The notes: a model not told the origin generated them from the sequence alone. Shown: positions 15,677 through 24,384, counted from the first letter of the stretch. The stretch: 64,000 bases of DNA from Nitratidesulfovibrio termitidis HI1 (GCF_000504305.1 NZ_KI632512.1:1295750-1359749), one strand, 5' to 3'. A program made the numbers and translations.

Positions 15677-17983
15677 TTAGCCCCCGGCCAGCATGGCGGT
15701 GCCGATCTGGTAGACGGCCACTGACAGGCCGAAGGCCAGGATGGTGCTGAACACGGTGCTGAAGATGGCCCAGCGCCACGAGCCCGATTCCTGCTTGATG
15801 GCCACCACGGTGACGAAGCAGGGGGCGTACAGCAGCACGAAGACCATCAGCGCGGCGGCAGCGGCGGGAGTCCAGTGCGGGTCGGCCTTGATGCGTTCGG
15901 CCAGCGACCCGGCGTCCTCGGCATCCACCTCGCCCAGCGAATAGGCCGTGCCCAGGGTGGAGACGATGACTTCCTTGGCCGCGAAGCCGCCCACCAGGGC
16001 GATGTTGGTGCGCCAGTCGAACCCGGCCGGGGCCGTCACCGACTCCAGCGCGAAGCCCACGCGGCCCGCGATGGAGTATTCCAGCCCGGCGGCGGCTTCC
16101 TCGGCGTCGATGACCGCAAGCTGCGCCTCGAACGGATCGGTTTCCTCGCCTTCGGCGGCGGCCTCGCCGTCTTCGGCGGTTGCGGGATCGGCAGGGGCTT
16201 CGGCCACGGCCTGTCCGCTGCCCTGTTCGGCAGTTTCCGCCCCGGCCACGTTTTCACCGGGGGTTTCCGCCGCTTCCTTCTGGGCGGTGACGGCGGCGCG
16301 CTGCGCCTCGAACGCGGCGGTGCGGTCCTCGGGCAGCTGCGGGAAGGTCATGGCCGCCCACAGCAGGATGGAGATGGCCAGAATGACGGTACCGGCCTTC
16401 TTGATGTACTGCCAGGTGCGCTCCCAGGTGTGGATGAGGATGCCGCGCAGGGTGGGCAGGCGGTACGGGGGCAGTTCCATGACGAAGGGGGTGGATTCGC
16501 CCTTGATCACCGTGGAGCGCAGCAGGCGCGCCACGATGAGCGCCATGCCCCAGCCCAGCAGGGTAAGGGCGAACATGGCCTGGGCTTCCTGCTCGGCAAA
16601 GAACACGCCCACGAACAGGATGAACACCGGCAGCTTGGCGCCGCAGGTCATGAACGGCGCGGTCAGGATGGTGGCCAGCCGTTCGCGCGGGCTGCGCAGG
16701 GTGCGCGCGGCCATGACGCCGGGCACGGCGCAGCCGCCCGCGATGCCGCCGGACACGATGTAGGGCATCACCGAGCAGCCATGCAGGCCGAACAGGCGGA
16801 ACACCCGGTCCAGCATGTAGGCCACGCGGGCCATGTAGCCGGAGTCTTCAAGGAAGGCGATCATCATGAACATCAGCATGATCAGCGGCACGAAGCCCAT
16901 GACCCCGCCCACGCCGTCGATGATGCCCGAAACCACCAGCGACTTCAGCAGGCCGTCGGGCAACGCGGCGGATGCCGCCTCGTTCATCCAGCCAAAGAAG
17001 GCTTCCACCCAGCCCATGGGGTATTCGCCGATGGCAAAGGTGATTTCATAAATGCCGTACAGCACGGCCAGCATGATCACCGGGCCGAGCAGGCGGTGGG
17101 TGAGCACGCGGTCCATGCGGTCCGAGGCGGCCAGGCGCTGCGAAAGCTCGTCGTGGCGGGTCAGCACGCCCTGGCGCAGCACGCCGGAAATGTACCCGTA
17201 GCGGTAGTCGGCGATGACGGCTTCAGGGTAGCTGTTCAGGGTGGCTTCCAGATGGCGGGCCACCTCGGCTGCCATGGCTTCCAGCTCTGCCGCCAGCGGA
17301 CCGGCGGCGCGGCCCAGGGCGCGGATGTCCTCGTCGCTTTCCAGATACTTCAGGGCCACCCAGCGGGCGGGATACTTTTCGGTAAGGAACCGGGCCGCCT
17401 CGATGCGCTCGACCATGCGGGCCAGCACCGGGTCAAGGTCCGGACCGTAGGAGATTTCCAGCGGCTTCCAGGGGGTGCCGCGCCTGGCGTCGCCATGGGC
17501 GACGGCGGCGGACATCAGGCCCTTCAGGCCTTCACCGGTGCGGGCCACGGTTTCCACCACGGGCAGGTCCAGCAGCTGCGACAGGCGCGCGGCGTCGATG
17601 CGCAGCCCCTGCTTGCGGGCCTCGTCGATCATGTTCAGGCCGAGGGCCACGGGAATGCCCAGTTCCATCAGCTGCACGGCCAGGTACAGGTTGCGCTCCA
17701 GCGCACCCGCGTTGATGACGTCGATGACCACGTCGGGGCGGTCTTCCACCAGCACGCGGCGGGCCACCACTTCTTCCTGGGTGTAGGCGGTAAGCGAATA
17801 GGTGCCGGGCAGGTCCACCACGCGCACTTCGCGCCCGTCCACGCGGGCGATGCCTTCCTTCTTTTCCACCGTGATGCCGGGGTAGTTGCCCACGTGCTGG
17901 CGCGAACCGGTGTACTCGTTGAACGCGGTGGTCTTGCCGGAGTTGGGGTTGCCCGCAAGGGCGACGATAACGTTGGCGGACAT
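15677..17983 (-). CDS. feoB: Ferrous iron transporter FeoB
   Basis: Inner-membrane Fe(II) transporter with a cytosolic GTPase domain, 768 residues. G1 is GNPNSGKT at 11-18, G2 region GNYPGITVEKKEG, G3 DLPGTYSL, and G4 appears as NMID. The helical guanine-dissociation region and two Gate segments follow. A long acidic Ala/Glu-rich insertion (roughly residues 575-660) between membrane segments is unusual and probably cytoplasmic. AGGAG lies 6 nt before the ATG, inside the end of feoA; the gap to feoA is only 2 nt, so the two are coupled. A Fur-box-like site precedes feoA. Confidence 0.96.
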   Translation of the reverse strand: MSANVIVALAGNPNSGKTTAFNEYTGSRQHVGNYPGITVEKKEGIARVDGREVRVVDLPGTYSLTAYTQEEVVARRVLVEDRPDVVIDVINAGALERNLYLAVQLMELGIPVALGLNMIDEARKQGLRIDAARLSQLLDLPVVETVARTGEGLKGLMSAAVAHGDARRGTPWKPLEISYGPDLDPVLARMVERIEAARFLTEKYPARWVALKYLESDEDIRALGRAAGPLAAELEAMAAEVARHLEATLNSYPEAVIADYRYGYISGVLRQGVLTRHDELSQRLAASDRMDRVLTHRLLGPVIMLAVLYGIYEITFAIGEYPMGWVEAFFGWMNEAASAALPDGLLKSLVVSGIIDGVGGVMGFVPLIMLMFMMIAFLEDSGYMARVAYMLDRVFRLFGLHGCSVMPYIVSGGIAGGCAVPGVMAARTLRSPRERLATILTAPFMTCGAKLPVFILFVGVFFAEQEAQAMFALTLLGWGMALIVARLLRSTVIKGESTPFVMELPPYRLPTLRGILIHTWERTWQYIKKAGTVILAISILLWAAMTFPQLPEDRTAAFEAQRAAVTAQKEAAETPGENVAGAETAEQGSGQAVAEAPADPATAEDGEAAAEGEETDPFEAQLAVIDAEEAAAGLEYSIAGRVGFALESVTAPAGFDWRTNIALVGGFAAKEVIVSTLGTAYSLGEVDAEDAGSLAERIKADPHWTPAAAAALMVFVLLYAPCFVTVVAIKQESGSWRWAIFSTVFSTILAFGLSVAVYQIGTAMLAGG

Positions 17984-17985
17984 GG

Positions 17986-18243
17986 CTACTCCTGCGGACG
18001 GGGCTTGGCGTCGATCTCGACGGCGATGAAGTCGGCCTCGTTGTTGCGCAACGAAAGGGTGAACCCCTTCAGGCGCAGGGCCACCGGATCCATCAGGGGC
18101 GCACGGCCCATGACTTCCACTTCCGCACCGGGGATCAGCCCCATGTCACGGATGCGCCGCCCCAGTTCGCCATGCGCGTCAACCTTGGCGATGCGCGCCC
18201 GCTGGCCCACGGCCAGTTGCCGCAGGGGAATGGTTTTGCCCAT
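17986..18243 (-). CDS. feoA: FeoA domain protein, first copy
   Basis: SH3-like cytosolic partner of FeoB, 85 residues: MGKTIPLRQLAVGQRARI, then RIRDMGLIPGAEVEVMGRAPLMDPVALRLKG, the FeoA core. AGGAGGAG precedes the ATG by 8 nt. It lies directly upstream of feoB. The Fur-box-like palindrome at 18292-18306 is 48 bp upstream of the start and an intrinsic terminator separates it from the preceding Cys-rich gene, so feoAB has its own promoter. Confidence 0.93.
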   Translation of the reverse strand: MGKTIPLRQLAVGQRARIAKVDAHGELGRRIRDMGLIPGAEVEVMGRAPLMDPVALRLKGFTLSLRNNEADFIAVEIDAKPRPQE

Positions 18244-18291
18244 CTTTGTGTCTCCTCCTCGCTGTGCGCGGGCTGGCTGCCCCCGCGAAAT

Positions 18292-18306
18292 TGAAAATCT
18301 TTCTCA
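18292..18306 (-). promoter_or_regulatory. Putative Fur box of feoAB
   Basis: On the minus strand TGAGAAAGATTTTCA, a 7-1-7 palindrome with 5 of 7 arm positions paired, resembling the Fur consensus half-site TGA(T/A)AAT. Its position between the terminator and the feoA start fits iron-dependent repression. Confidence 0.55.
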
Positions 18307-18316
18307 TTGAATGGCG

Positions 18317-18345
18317 TTAAAAAAAGGCACGGCCCTCGGGCCGGC
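18317..18345 (-). terminator. Intrinsic terminator after the Cys-rich gene
   Basis: On the minus strand CGGCC-CGAG-GGCCG followed by TGCC and seven Ts. It ends the feoA2/Cys-rich unit just before the feoAB promoter region. Confidence 0.75.
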
Positions 18346-18366
18346 CATCACCAGCTTGTCACAGTG

Positions 18367-18609
18367 CTACTTGCCGCAACCGCAGGATGCGCCGGGCTTG
18401 GAGGCGATGTGCCCCCCGCCGCCGCAGCAGCCCGAGCCGCCGGAACTACCGGAACTGGCGGAACTGGCGGAACTCGCGGAACTGCCGGAACTGCCAGAGC
18501 AGTCGCAGCCGCAACCGCACCCGCCCGACTTGCGGAACAGGTACCGCCACGCCACATACCCCGCCGCCGCCAGCACGATGGCGACGACCACGAGAGTATC
18601 CCAAGTCAT
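18367..18609 (-). CDS. FeoB-associated Cys-rich membrane protein
   Basis: Small protein of 80 residues: one N-terminal membrane helix (about 4-20, TLVVVAIVLAAAGYVAW), a basic stop-transfer (RYLFRKS), then cysteines in CGCGCDC, CCGGGG and CGCGK. This matches the FeoB-associated Cys-rich family found beside feo genes, thought to assist iron transfer. Between the Cys clusters a Ser/Gly segment (GSSGSSASSASS type) is encoded by a 9-bp repeat of the GGAACTGGC kind and may vary in length. AGGAGAGA precedes the ATG. Confidence 0.85.
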   Translation of the reverse strand: MTWDTLVVVAIVLAAAGYVAWRYLFRKSGGCGCGCDCSGSSGSSASSASSASSGSSGGSGCCGGGGHIASKPGASCGCGK

Positions 18610-18823
18610 GTCTCTCTCCTTGTCGATGACCGTGACCGGACGCCCTCCACGTCATCTCGCGCCATGCGCGGGAATCATGGGGACGCATCCGCACGGTCGG
18701 CTTCCGAAACGGTTGGCCGGAGTCCTGCGGGGACGGACGGAGCCGGTCAGAAGCTGTCTGGGCCTGTCTGGATCTGTCGGGTGCCGTCAGCCACAACGGG
18801 CCACCAGGGGCCGCCAGGGTCCC

Positions 18824-19072
18824 TCAATCGCGCAGTTGCCGACCGGAGTGCACCGGCTCGCAGTAGACGTCGCAGGCCAGGGTGTCGCCCAGCACCAGCG
18901 AGGCATCGCGCACCCGGACGCAGCACGCGCCCCCCTGCGAGCAGACTTCCAGTTCCGTGCCGGGCGTAATGCCCAGCGCGCACAGCCTGCCCCGCTCGCC
19001 CTGCTTGTCGCAGAGACGACGCACCCGAACCCGGCATCCGGCGGGAACATCACTCAACTTGCAACAAGGCAT
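18824..19072 (-). CDS. Second FeoA-like protein, cysteine-bearing
   Basis: FeoA-fold protein of 82 residues: VPAGCRVRVRRL, then GERGRLCALGITPGTELEV and LVLGDTLACDVYCEPV. It differs from the feoB-linked copy in having eight cysteines, including CC near the N-terminus and CC mid-protein, which is atypical for FeoA. AAGGAG lies 7 nt before the ATG. It is the first gene of the iron region; a strong Fur-box-like palindrome overlapping a TTGACA lies 120 bp upstream. A FeoB-regulating role is likely but the cysteines could add metal or redox sensing (inference). About 210 bp without a gene separate it from the Cys-rich gene. Confidence 0.85.
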   Translation of the reverse strand: MPCCKLSDVPAGCRVRVRRLCDKQGERGRLCALGITPGTELEVCSQGGACCVRVRDASLVLGDTLACDVYCEPVHSGRQLRD

Positions 19073-19191
19073 ACACGACTCCTTGGTCCAGCCAACACCG
19101 ACCGTCTGCCCGCGCCACAAGCGCCCCGCGGAACGCGGACAACAGGCGCAACGCCGGGCGTGCACGCCCGACACCCCGGTTCTGCACCTCC

Positions 19192-19206
19192 TGAAAATGA
19201 TTGTCA
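19192..19206 (-). promoter_or_regulatory. Fur box overlapping the feoA2 promoter -35
   Basis: TGAAAATGATTGTCA on the plus strand is a 7-1-7 palindrome with 6 of 7 arm positions paired, close to the Fur consensus. On the minus strand the overlapping TTGACA (19207-19202) makes a good -35; the -10 17 bp on (CAGAAC) is weak. Confidence 0.65.
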
Positions 19207-19224
19207 AGTTCCTTCTCGACAAAA

Positions 19225-19340
19225 ACCGCCTGCCCGCTCCGGCCCGCTCCGGCCCGCTCCGCCCCCTTCCGACCCGCTCCGGCCCGTTCCGACCCGACGT
19301 GACCAGACCAAGCCCGGCCCGTCCAGGCCCGACCAGCCCC
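19225..19340. repeat. Degenerate 10-bp tandem repeat upstream of feoA2
   Basis: About ten imperfect units of GCTCCGGCCC/GTTCCGACCC, immediately upstream of the Fur box on the feoA2 side. The 10-bp period is close to one helical turn. No gene is supported in 19207-19490. Confidence 0.7.
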
Positions 19341-19490
19341 AGACCGGCCGCGCGCAGAAGCTGGACGCGCCCCGCCCGCTGCGGTAGCCTCTCGGTCCGC
19401 CGCAACCCGCCGCAACCCGCCGCCCTCGCAGGGACAACGGCGTGGCCCAGCGCATCCATATACAGAGCTTCAGCAGGAGTCTTCGCCGCA

Positions 19491-20783
19491 ATGCCGCAAT
19501 CCGCAGCCCCCAACGCCGTCGTGCCACATACGCCCGTCACGTCTGTGGCCACCGGATCCACGGACACCTTCGCCCATTTCGCGGAGCAGGCCCGCGCCTG
19601 CCTGCCGTCCGGACTGGACGAGGCCACCGCTTCGGACATCGCCGACATGGTGGCGCTGACCGCCCGACTCATGGCCATCCGCTCCACGGCCTCGCGCCCG
19701 GACGAGGTGGCCCGTTGCGCGGAAATCATAGCCGCCTGGCTGGCCGACAACGGCATCCCCTGCACCCGCATGGAGCACGAGGGCGTGCCCTCGCTGCTGG
19801 CGGGCAACCCGTCCCACGCCGCGCCGCTGGCCCTGCTGGTGCACTTCGACGTGGTGGACGGCGCGGACGCCATGTTCACCCCGCGCCTTGACGCCGCGGC
19901 AGGCGTGCTGCACGGGCGCGGCAGCATCGACGACAAGTATGCCGTGGCCGTGGCCCTGGTGCTGTGCCGCCGCTGCCTGCGCGAGCTTGCCGCGCGCGGC
20001 CTTGGCCCGGACGCCCTGCCCCTGGTGCTGGTGATCACCGGCGACGAGGAAACCGGCGGGCGCAATGGCGCGTTCCGGGTGCTGCCGCACGTCCACGCCG
20101 ACTTTTGCGTGGCCCTGGACGGCGGCTCGCCGGGCTCGGTCATCATCAAGGAAAAGGGCGTCATCGACCTGGTGCTGACGGCGCGGGGCAAAAGCGCCCA
20201 CGGCGCGCGGCCCTGGCTGGGCGAAAACGCCGTGGACGCGCTGGTGCGCGACTACGAGGCGCTGAAGCCGCTGTTTCCGGGCCTGTATCCGCAACTGGCG
20301 GGACTGGCGGCATCGGACGCGCCCTCCTCCCCTGCGGCGTCTCCGCAAGCGGAAGCCCACTGGCACCGCACCCTGAACCTGGGCCTGCTGCACGCGGGCA
20401 CGGCAGTAAACCTGGTGCCCGGCGAAGCCGTGGCCCATCTGGACGTGCGCTACACGGAACACGACGATCCCCACCAACTGGTGGCCGCCATGCGCGCCGC
20501 CGTGCAGGGGCAACTGGACGTCACCCGCATGGAGCCGCTGTTCGTCACCGGCGACACCCCGTGGCTGGACAGGCTGCTGCGCCACGCCCCCGGCACGGCC
20601 ACCGGCTGCGCCCACGGGGCCAGCGACGCCCGGTTCCTGACCGATCTTTCCATGGCCGGGGTGGTCTGGGGCGCGGAAGGCGAAACCAGCCAGCACACCG
20701 ACCAGGAGCATCTGCTGGTTCCCAGCCTGGCGCCGGTGTATCAGGCCCTGCTGGCCCTGGCTCGCGAGGCGGTCAGCAGATAG
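19491..20783 (+). CDS. M20-family metallopeptidase (dipeptidase type)
   Basis: Cytoplasmic zinc peptidase of 430 residues. The motifs are [10 protein letters not shown] (first metal His), [15 protein letters not shown] (bridging Asp), GDEETGG (Glu pair), then CVALDGGSP and a C-terminal [10 protein letters not shown]. The SIDDK form is typical of PepV-like dipeptidases and not of the HipO group represented at 11582. ATG 19491 is preceded by AGGAGT at about 11 nt. It is followed after 86 nt by an oligopeptide-type ABC ATPase gene, so a joint role in peptide use is plausible. Signal peptide absent. Confidence 0.85.
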   Translation: MPQSAAPNAVVPHTPVTSVATGSTDTFAHFAEQARACLPSGLDEATASDIADMVALTARLMAIRSTASRPDEVARCAEIIAAWLADNGIPCTRMEHEGVPSLLAGNPSHAAPLALLVHFDVVDGADAMFTPRLDAAAGVLHGRGSIDDKYAVAVALVLCRRCLRELAARGLGPDALPLVLVITGDEETGGRNGAFRVLPHVHADFCVALDGGSPGSVIIKEKGVIDLVLTARGKSAHGARPWLGENAVDALVRDYEALKPLFPGLYPQLAGLAASDAPSSPAASPQAEAHWHRTLNLGLLHAGTAVNLVPGEAVAHLDVRYTEHDDPHQLVAAMRAAVQGQLDVTRMEPLFVTGDTPWLDRLLRHAPGTATGCAHGASDARFLTDLSMAGVVWGAEGETSQHTDQEHLLVPSLAPVYQALLALAREAVSR

Positions 20784-20869
20784 TGGCGGACACCCCTCTG
20801 CCGACGGCCTTGCACCAATGCCCCTTCACGGCACTGGCGACATCCCCCGGAAACAGCTACAGGCCAGAC

Positions 20870-21922
20870 ATGACCGACGACAACGGAACATCCCGGACGG
20901 CACACCTGCTGGACGTGCGCGACCTGAGCGTGGAATTTCCGGGGCGGCCCGGCGCGAACGGCGCCCCGAACGCTCCCTTGCGCGCCGTGGCGGGGATATC
21001 CTTTTCCATAGCGCCGGGGGACACCCTGTGCCTGGTGGGCGAATCGGGCTGCGGCAAGAGCATGACCGCGCTGGCCCTGCTGCGCCTGGTGCCCGAACCG
21101 GGGCGCATCGCCTCCGGCTCGGTGCGGCTGGAGGGGCAGGAATTGCTGACCCTGCCGGAACAGGACATGCGCGGGGTGCGCGGGCGCAGCATCTCGATGA
21201 TCTTTCAGGAGCCCATGACTTCGCTGAACCCGGTGTTCCGGGTGGGCGAGCAGATCGCCGAGGGGCTGCGGCTGCATCTGGGCCTTTCCCGATCCGATGC
21301 CGCCGCGCGCGCCGTGGACCTGCTGCGCCAGGTGGGCATTCCCTCGCCGGAACTGCGCGCCCGCGACTTTCCGCACCAGATGAGCGGCGGCATGCGCCAG
21401 CGTGTGATGATCGCCATGGCGCTGGCCTGCGACCCGCGCCTGCTCATCGCCGACGAGCCCACCACCGCGCTGGACGTGACCATCCAGCGCCAGATACTGC
21501 GCCTGATGCGCGACCTTGCCGCCCGCAGGGGGGCATCCGTGCTGCTGATCACCCACGACCTGGGTGTGGTGGCGGAAACCGCCGACCAGGTGGCCGTGAT
21601 GTACGCCGGGCGGATCATGGAGCATGCGACGGTGGGCGACTTTTTCGCACGACCGCTGCATCCCTATGCCCAGGGGCTGATGCGCTCGGTGCCGCAAGCC
21701 GTATCCGGCCCGCGCGCCGGACGGCTTTCGGCCATTCCGGGCACGGTGCCGCCACTGTGGGCGCTGCCATCCGGCTGCACCTTTCGCGACCGCTGCCCGC
21801 ACGCCTTCGCCCGTTGCGCGGAACAGGAACCGCCCCTGCTCGCCATGCCGCCGCGGATTGCCGGTGACGACGCGTCGCAGGTGCACGGCGTACGCTGCTG
21901 GCTGCACGCCCCCGGGGAATGA
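20870..21922 (+). CDS. Peptide/nickel ABC transporter ATP-binding protein (OppD/DppD type)
   Basis: ABC ATPase of 350 residues. Walker A is GESGCGKS, the Q-loop is [12 protein letters not shown], the signature SGGMRQR and Walker [13 protein letters not shown] with H-loop ITHDLGVV. The C-terminal oligopeptide-specific extension is present, with [14 protein letters not shown]. The family normally works with two permeases, a binding protein and an OppF/DppF subunit; none is encoded next to it. The ATG at 20870 has no strong ribosome site. The next 328 bp hold only the regulatory region of the response regulator gene. Confidence 0.88.
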   Translation: MTDDNGTSRTAHLLDVRDLSVEFPGRPGANGAPNAPLRAVAGISFSIAPGDTLCLVGESGCGKSMTALALLRLVPEPGRIASGSVRLEGQELLTLPEQDMRGVRGRSISMIFQEPMTSLNPVFRVGEQIAEGLRLHLGLSRSDAAARAVDLLRQVGIPSPELRARDFPHQMSGGMRQRVMIAMALACDPRLLIADEPTTALDVTIQRQILRLMRDLAARRGASVLLITHDLGVVAETADQVAVMYAGRIMEHATVGDFFARPLHPYAQGLMRSVPQAVSGPRAGRLSAIPGTVPPLWALPSGCTFRDRCPHAFARCAEQEPPLLAMPPRIAGDDASQVHGVRCWLHAPGE

Positions 21923-22132
21923 CGGGCGGCTGCAATTCCGCCGGGCCTCGCCCCGCCATGTCTGCACGAAACGCCCCGCAGTACGCAGCCCGCGCCTCCG
22001 CATCGCCCTCAACCGCACCATGCAGACGGCCCGCGCCGCATGCGCCTGCACAGCAGCGCGCAGGCGTGCCGCATCATCGCCGCCCGCGTTGCGGTGGCAC
22101 TGTCATGCACTCCCTCTCGTGCACTCCACCCT

Positions 22133-22203
22133 ACGTTATAATGGGGAATAACCCTACTGCGACGAAAGCAGGTTTACAATTCCACCGGGGGCACATATAA
22201 CGT
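22133..22203 (+). promoter_or_regulatory. Promoter region of the response regulator gene with inverted repeat
   Basis: A perfect -10 TATAAT lies at 22137-22142 with no recognisable -35. It is embedded in ACGTTATA (22133-22140), whose exact inverse TATAACGT recurs at 22196-22203, 55 bp downstream and 48 bp before the start codon. The pair may be an operator for autoregulation. The rest of 21923-22250 shows nothing. Confidence 0.4.
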
Positions 22204-22250
22204 ACCGTGTTATTTTCAGACCAGCCACATCATAGTCAAAGGCTGCCGAC

Positions 22251-22901
22251 ATGTCGAAAACCGTTGTGCTCGTCGAAGACCTCGATATCGTCCGTGAGGG
22301 GCTGAAGGCCCTGCTCGGGGCATATCCCGCGTTCACCATCGTGGGAGAAGCCCCGGACGGCATCCAGGCCCTGAAAATCGTTGAAAAGCACATGCCGGAT
22401 ATAGTGCTCATGGACCTGACGTTGCCGCTCATGGACGGCACGGAGGCCATCCGCGAAATCAAGCGGCGCTGCGAGCGCACCAAGGTGCTGGCGCTGACCG
22501 CCCACAAGAAGGACAGCCTGATCTACCGCACCCTCAGCGCGGGCGCCGACGGCTACGTGCTGAAAAACGTTTCCAGCGACATCCTGGTGCAGGCCATGGA
22601 AACGGTGCTTTCCGGACGCCGGTACATCAGCCCCGAAATATCCGAACTGCTCATCGAAGACTTTCTGCGCCACGGTCGCCGCGAAAGCGGATCGCTGCTG
22701 GACCTGTTGAGCGACCGCGAAAAGCAGGTGCTGAAGCTGGTGGCCGAAGGCCACGGCAACAAGATGATTGCCGACAAACTGTGCATCAGCCACAAGACCG
22801 TGGAAAAGCACAAGGCCAACCTCAAGCGCAAGCTGGGCGCCGACAGCACGGCGGAACTGGTCAGCTTCGCCATCGAGCACGGGCTGACGGTCACGCCATA
22901 A
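22251..22901 (+). CDS. NarL/FixJ-type response regulator
   Basis: Two-component regulator of 216 residues. The receiver domain (1-120) has the phospho-acceptor D55 in IVLMDLTLPLMDG, acidic E9/D10, the T/S in LALTAH and the K in YVLKN. The LuxR-type HTH (about 150-212) is LSDREKQVLKLVAEGHGNKM followed by LCISHKTVEKHKANLKRKLG. All key residues are present. No histidine kinase gene lies near; a protein with an HPt-like domain is encoded convergently just downstream. It ends at a strong hairpin. Confidence 0.93.
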   Translation: MSKTVVLVEDLDIVREGLKALLGAYPAFTIVGEAPDGIQALKIVEKHMPDIVLMDLTLPLMDGTEAIREIKRRCERTKVLALTAHKKDSLIYRTLSAGADGYVLKNVSSDILVQAMETVLSGRRYISPEISELLIEDFLRHGRRESGSLLDLLSDREKQVLKLVAEGHGNKMIADKLCISHKTVEKHKANLKRKLGADSTAELVSFAIEHGLTVTP

Positions 22902-22960
22902 CCCGAAGGCGCGCCGCCCACGGCACGGCCTGGCCGACCAGCCCAGAATAGTTGCAAAAC

Positions 22961-22994
22961 GACGGGCCGGACTCCATTGCGAGTCCGGCCCGTC
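22961..22994. terminator. Terminator between response regulator and HPt-like genes
   Basis: Fourteen-bp perfect stem gacgggccggactc / gagtccggcccgtc with a CATTGC loop. It sits between convergent genes and has only a short T-run (gcgttt). Confidence 0.75.
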
Positions 22995-23121
22995 GATGCG
23001 TTTACGGCGGAAAGAATGTTGCAGAGGGCCAGTCCCGACGCGCGCCCCCTGCGTGCTCGTCAGGAGGACAGGCCGTGCGGATCGGGCGTTGCGCCTCCAG
23101 CGGCCAGTCCCGACTGGCCTG

Positions 23122-24057
23122 CTAACTCGACTTGCCTGAGTGGCCTGACTGACCTGACTGGCCTGACTGGCCTGACTGACCTGACTGGCCTGATTGCCCC
23201 GGCATGTCGGGCAATTCAGGCAGGGCAGGCAGGCCTAAGATGGCTGACAGGGCTGACAGGGCGGCCCGCAGCCACGCCAGGGCGTCGGCCGAGGCGGAAA
23301 TGTCGGAGGACCGGGCGGCGCATTCCAGCGCCGCCGCGCAGGCGGCCCATTCCGGCATGGCGTAGTTGCCCGCCATGCCGCGCACGGTATGCGCCACGCG
23401 GGCCAGCAACGTCATGTCCTGCGCATCCAGCGCATCGTCCGCCTGGCCGATGAGCGCCTGCGCCGTACGCCACACGCCGGGCAGCAGCGGACGCAGCATC
23501 TCCGGCATGGCCGCGACCAGGGCCTCCCCGGAAAGCCGCTGTCCCGGCGGCACGCCGGGTTCGGCCACCCGGCGCAACTGGCCGCACCGCGCCAGCGCCA
23601 GCGCCACGTCGGCAAGATCCACATATCCGGATGCGAGGGCGGAGCCCGAAGTTTCGGCGCCATGGGGCTGGACAGCCGCCGGGGCACCCTCCTCGCCGTC
23701 CACGTCGCGGGGGCGCACCACCGCCACCGGGGCGTCCTCCCAGCCGGAAGGCACGGCGGCGCCTGCCCCGGCAAGCTGCATCACCAGGCGCGGAGGCGGC
23801 GCGGGCATGCCCGTGGCGCCAGATGCGGCAAGCGCCTCTGGCGCATCCTTCGGGCTTCCGGCGTGCAGCCGCGCCCCCGGCAGCAGCAGGACCACCTGCG
23901 CCGCCAGGGCCTCGCGCACGGGTGAACGCCCGTCGCACACAAGCACATGGGGGTGCCCCGTGTCCGTTCCAGGCACTGCCGCGTCGGCATGCGCCTGGTC
24001 CGGCTGTTTCCGTCGATTCGGAGACGGCGTGGCGCCGCCCTCCCTGGCCTTGGGCAT
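23122..24057 (-). CDS. HPt-domain protein with degenerate receiver-like N-terminus
   Basis: Protein of 311 residues. Residues 190-275 form a helical bundle with VAHTVRGMAGNYAMPEW, the HPt phospho-acceptor motif (H223; the usual HxxKG is HTVRG). Residues 35-70 (HVLVCDGRSPVREALAAQ) look like the start of a receiver domain, but the acidic pocket is not complete. The tail is a GQS repeat encoded by 9-bp units at about 23133-23205. ATG 24057 follows AGAGGAAA; earlier starts lack a site and would run towards the tRNA. Partners are unknown; the convergent NarL-type regulator is a candidate. The HPt call rests mainly on the one motif. Confidence 0.6.
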   Translation of the reverse strand: MPKAREGGATPSPNRRKQPDQAHADAAVPGTDTGHPHVLVCDGRSPVREALAAQVVLLLPGARLHAGSPKDAPEALAASGATGMPAPPPRLVMQLAGAGAAVPSGWEDAPVAVVRPRDVDGEEGAPAAVQPHGAETSGSALASGYVDLADVALALARCGQLRRVAEPGVPPGQRLSGEALVAAMPEMLRPLLPGVWRTAQALIGQADDALDAQDMTLLARVAHTVRGMAGNYAMPEWAACAAALECAARSSDISASADALAWLRAALSALSAILGLPALPELPDMPGQSGQSGQSGQSGQSGQSGHSGKSS

Positions 24058-24250
24058 CGTGTTTCCTCTCCCCCCGGTGGACGGAACGGCGCTGCGTTCC
24101 TGTCCGATGTCTGCTCCGGTGCTATCGGCAGGCATGACGCTTTGCCTTAGCCCCAACCCGACACGCAAGTATTTTTCCGCGCCCGGCAACGGCATTCGTG
24201 GCAAGGAAGGACGATGCGCCCAGGATTCGCAAGGTTTTTGAAAAAAACGC

Positions 24251-24279
24251 TTGCCAACCGCACGGCGTTTGGCTAGAAG
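24251..24279 (+). promoter_or_regulatory. Promoter of tRNA-Leu
   Basis: TTGCCA (24251-24256), 17-bp spacer, TAGAAG (24274-24279), then 10 nt to the tRNA 5' end. The spacing is ideal and each hexamer is a fair match to the sigma-70 consensus. Confidence 0.65.
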
Positions 24280-24289
24280 ACCCTCCTGC

Positions 24290-24376
24290 GCCGAAGTGGT
24301 GGAATTGGTAGACACGCTAGGTTCAGGGTCTAGTGGGGGTTCCCCCGTGGGAGTTCGACTCTCCCCTTCGGCACCA
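24290..24376 (+). tRNA. tRNA-Leu (anticodon CAG)
   Basis: Complete 87-nt class II tRNA. The acceptor GCCGAAG pairs with CTTCGGC, discriminator A73 and encoded CCA follow. The anticodon stem CTAGG/TCTAG closes the loop TTCAGGG, giving anticodon CAG, which reads CUG codons (the dominant Leu codon here). There is a long variable arm (TGGGGGTTCCCCCG) and a T arm GGAGTTCGACTCTCC. It has its own promoter and terminator. Confidence 0.95.
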
Positions 24377-24384
24377 TCGACGGT

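Noticed and set aside
15875..18310. 811-codon plus-strand open frame opposite feoB and feoA
   Set aside because: FeoB and FeoA on the minus strand are unmistakable; the plus frame is His/Gln/Gly-rich nonsense from the opposite strand.
22171..22179. GGTTTACAA, identical to a half-site of the biotin repressor (BirA) box
   Set aside because: The inverted partner TTGTAAACC is absent at the required spacing and the downstream gene is a response regulator, so it is taken as chance.
23133..23205. Regular repeats that could suggest a CRISPR array
   Set aside because: The unit is only 9 bp, without spacers, and codes the GQS tail of the HPt-like protein. No CRISPR array or cas gene is seen anywhere in the window.
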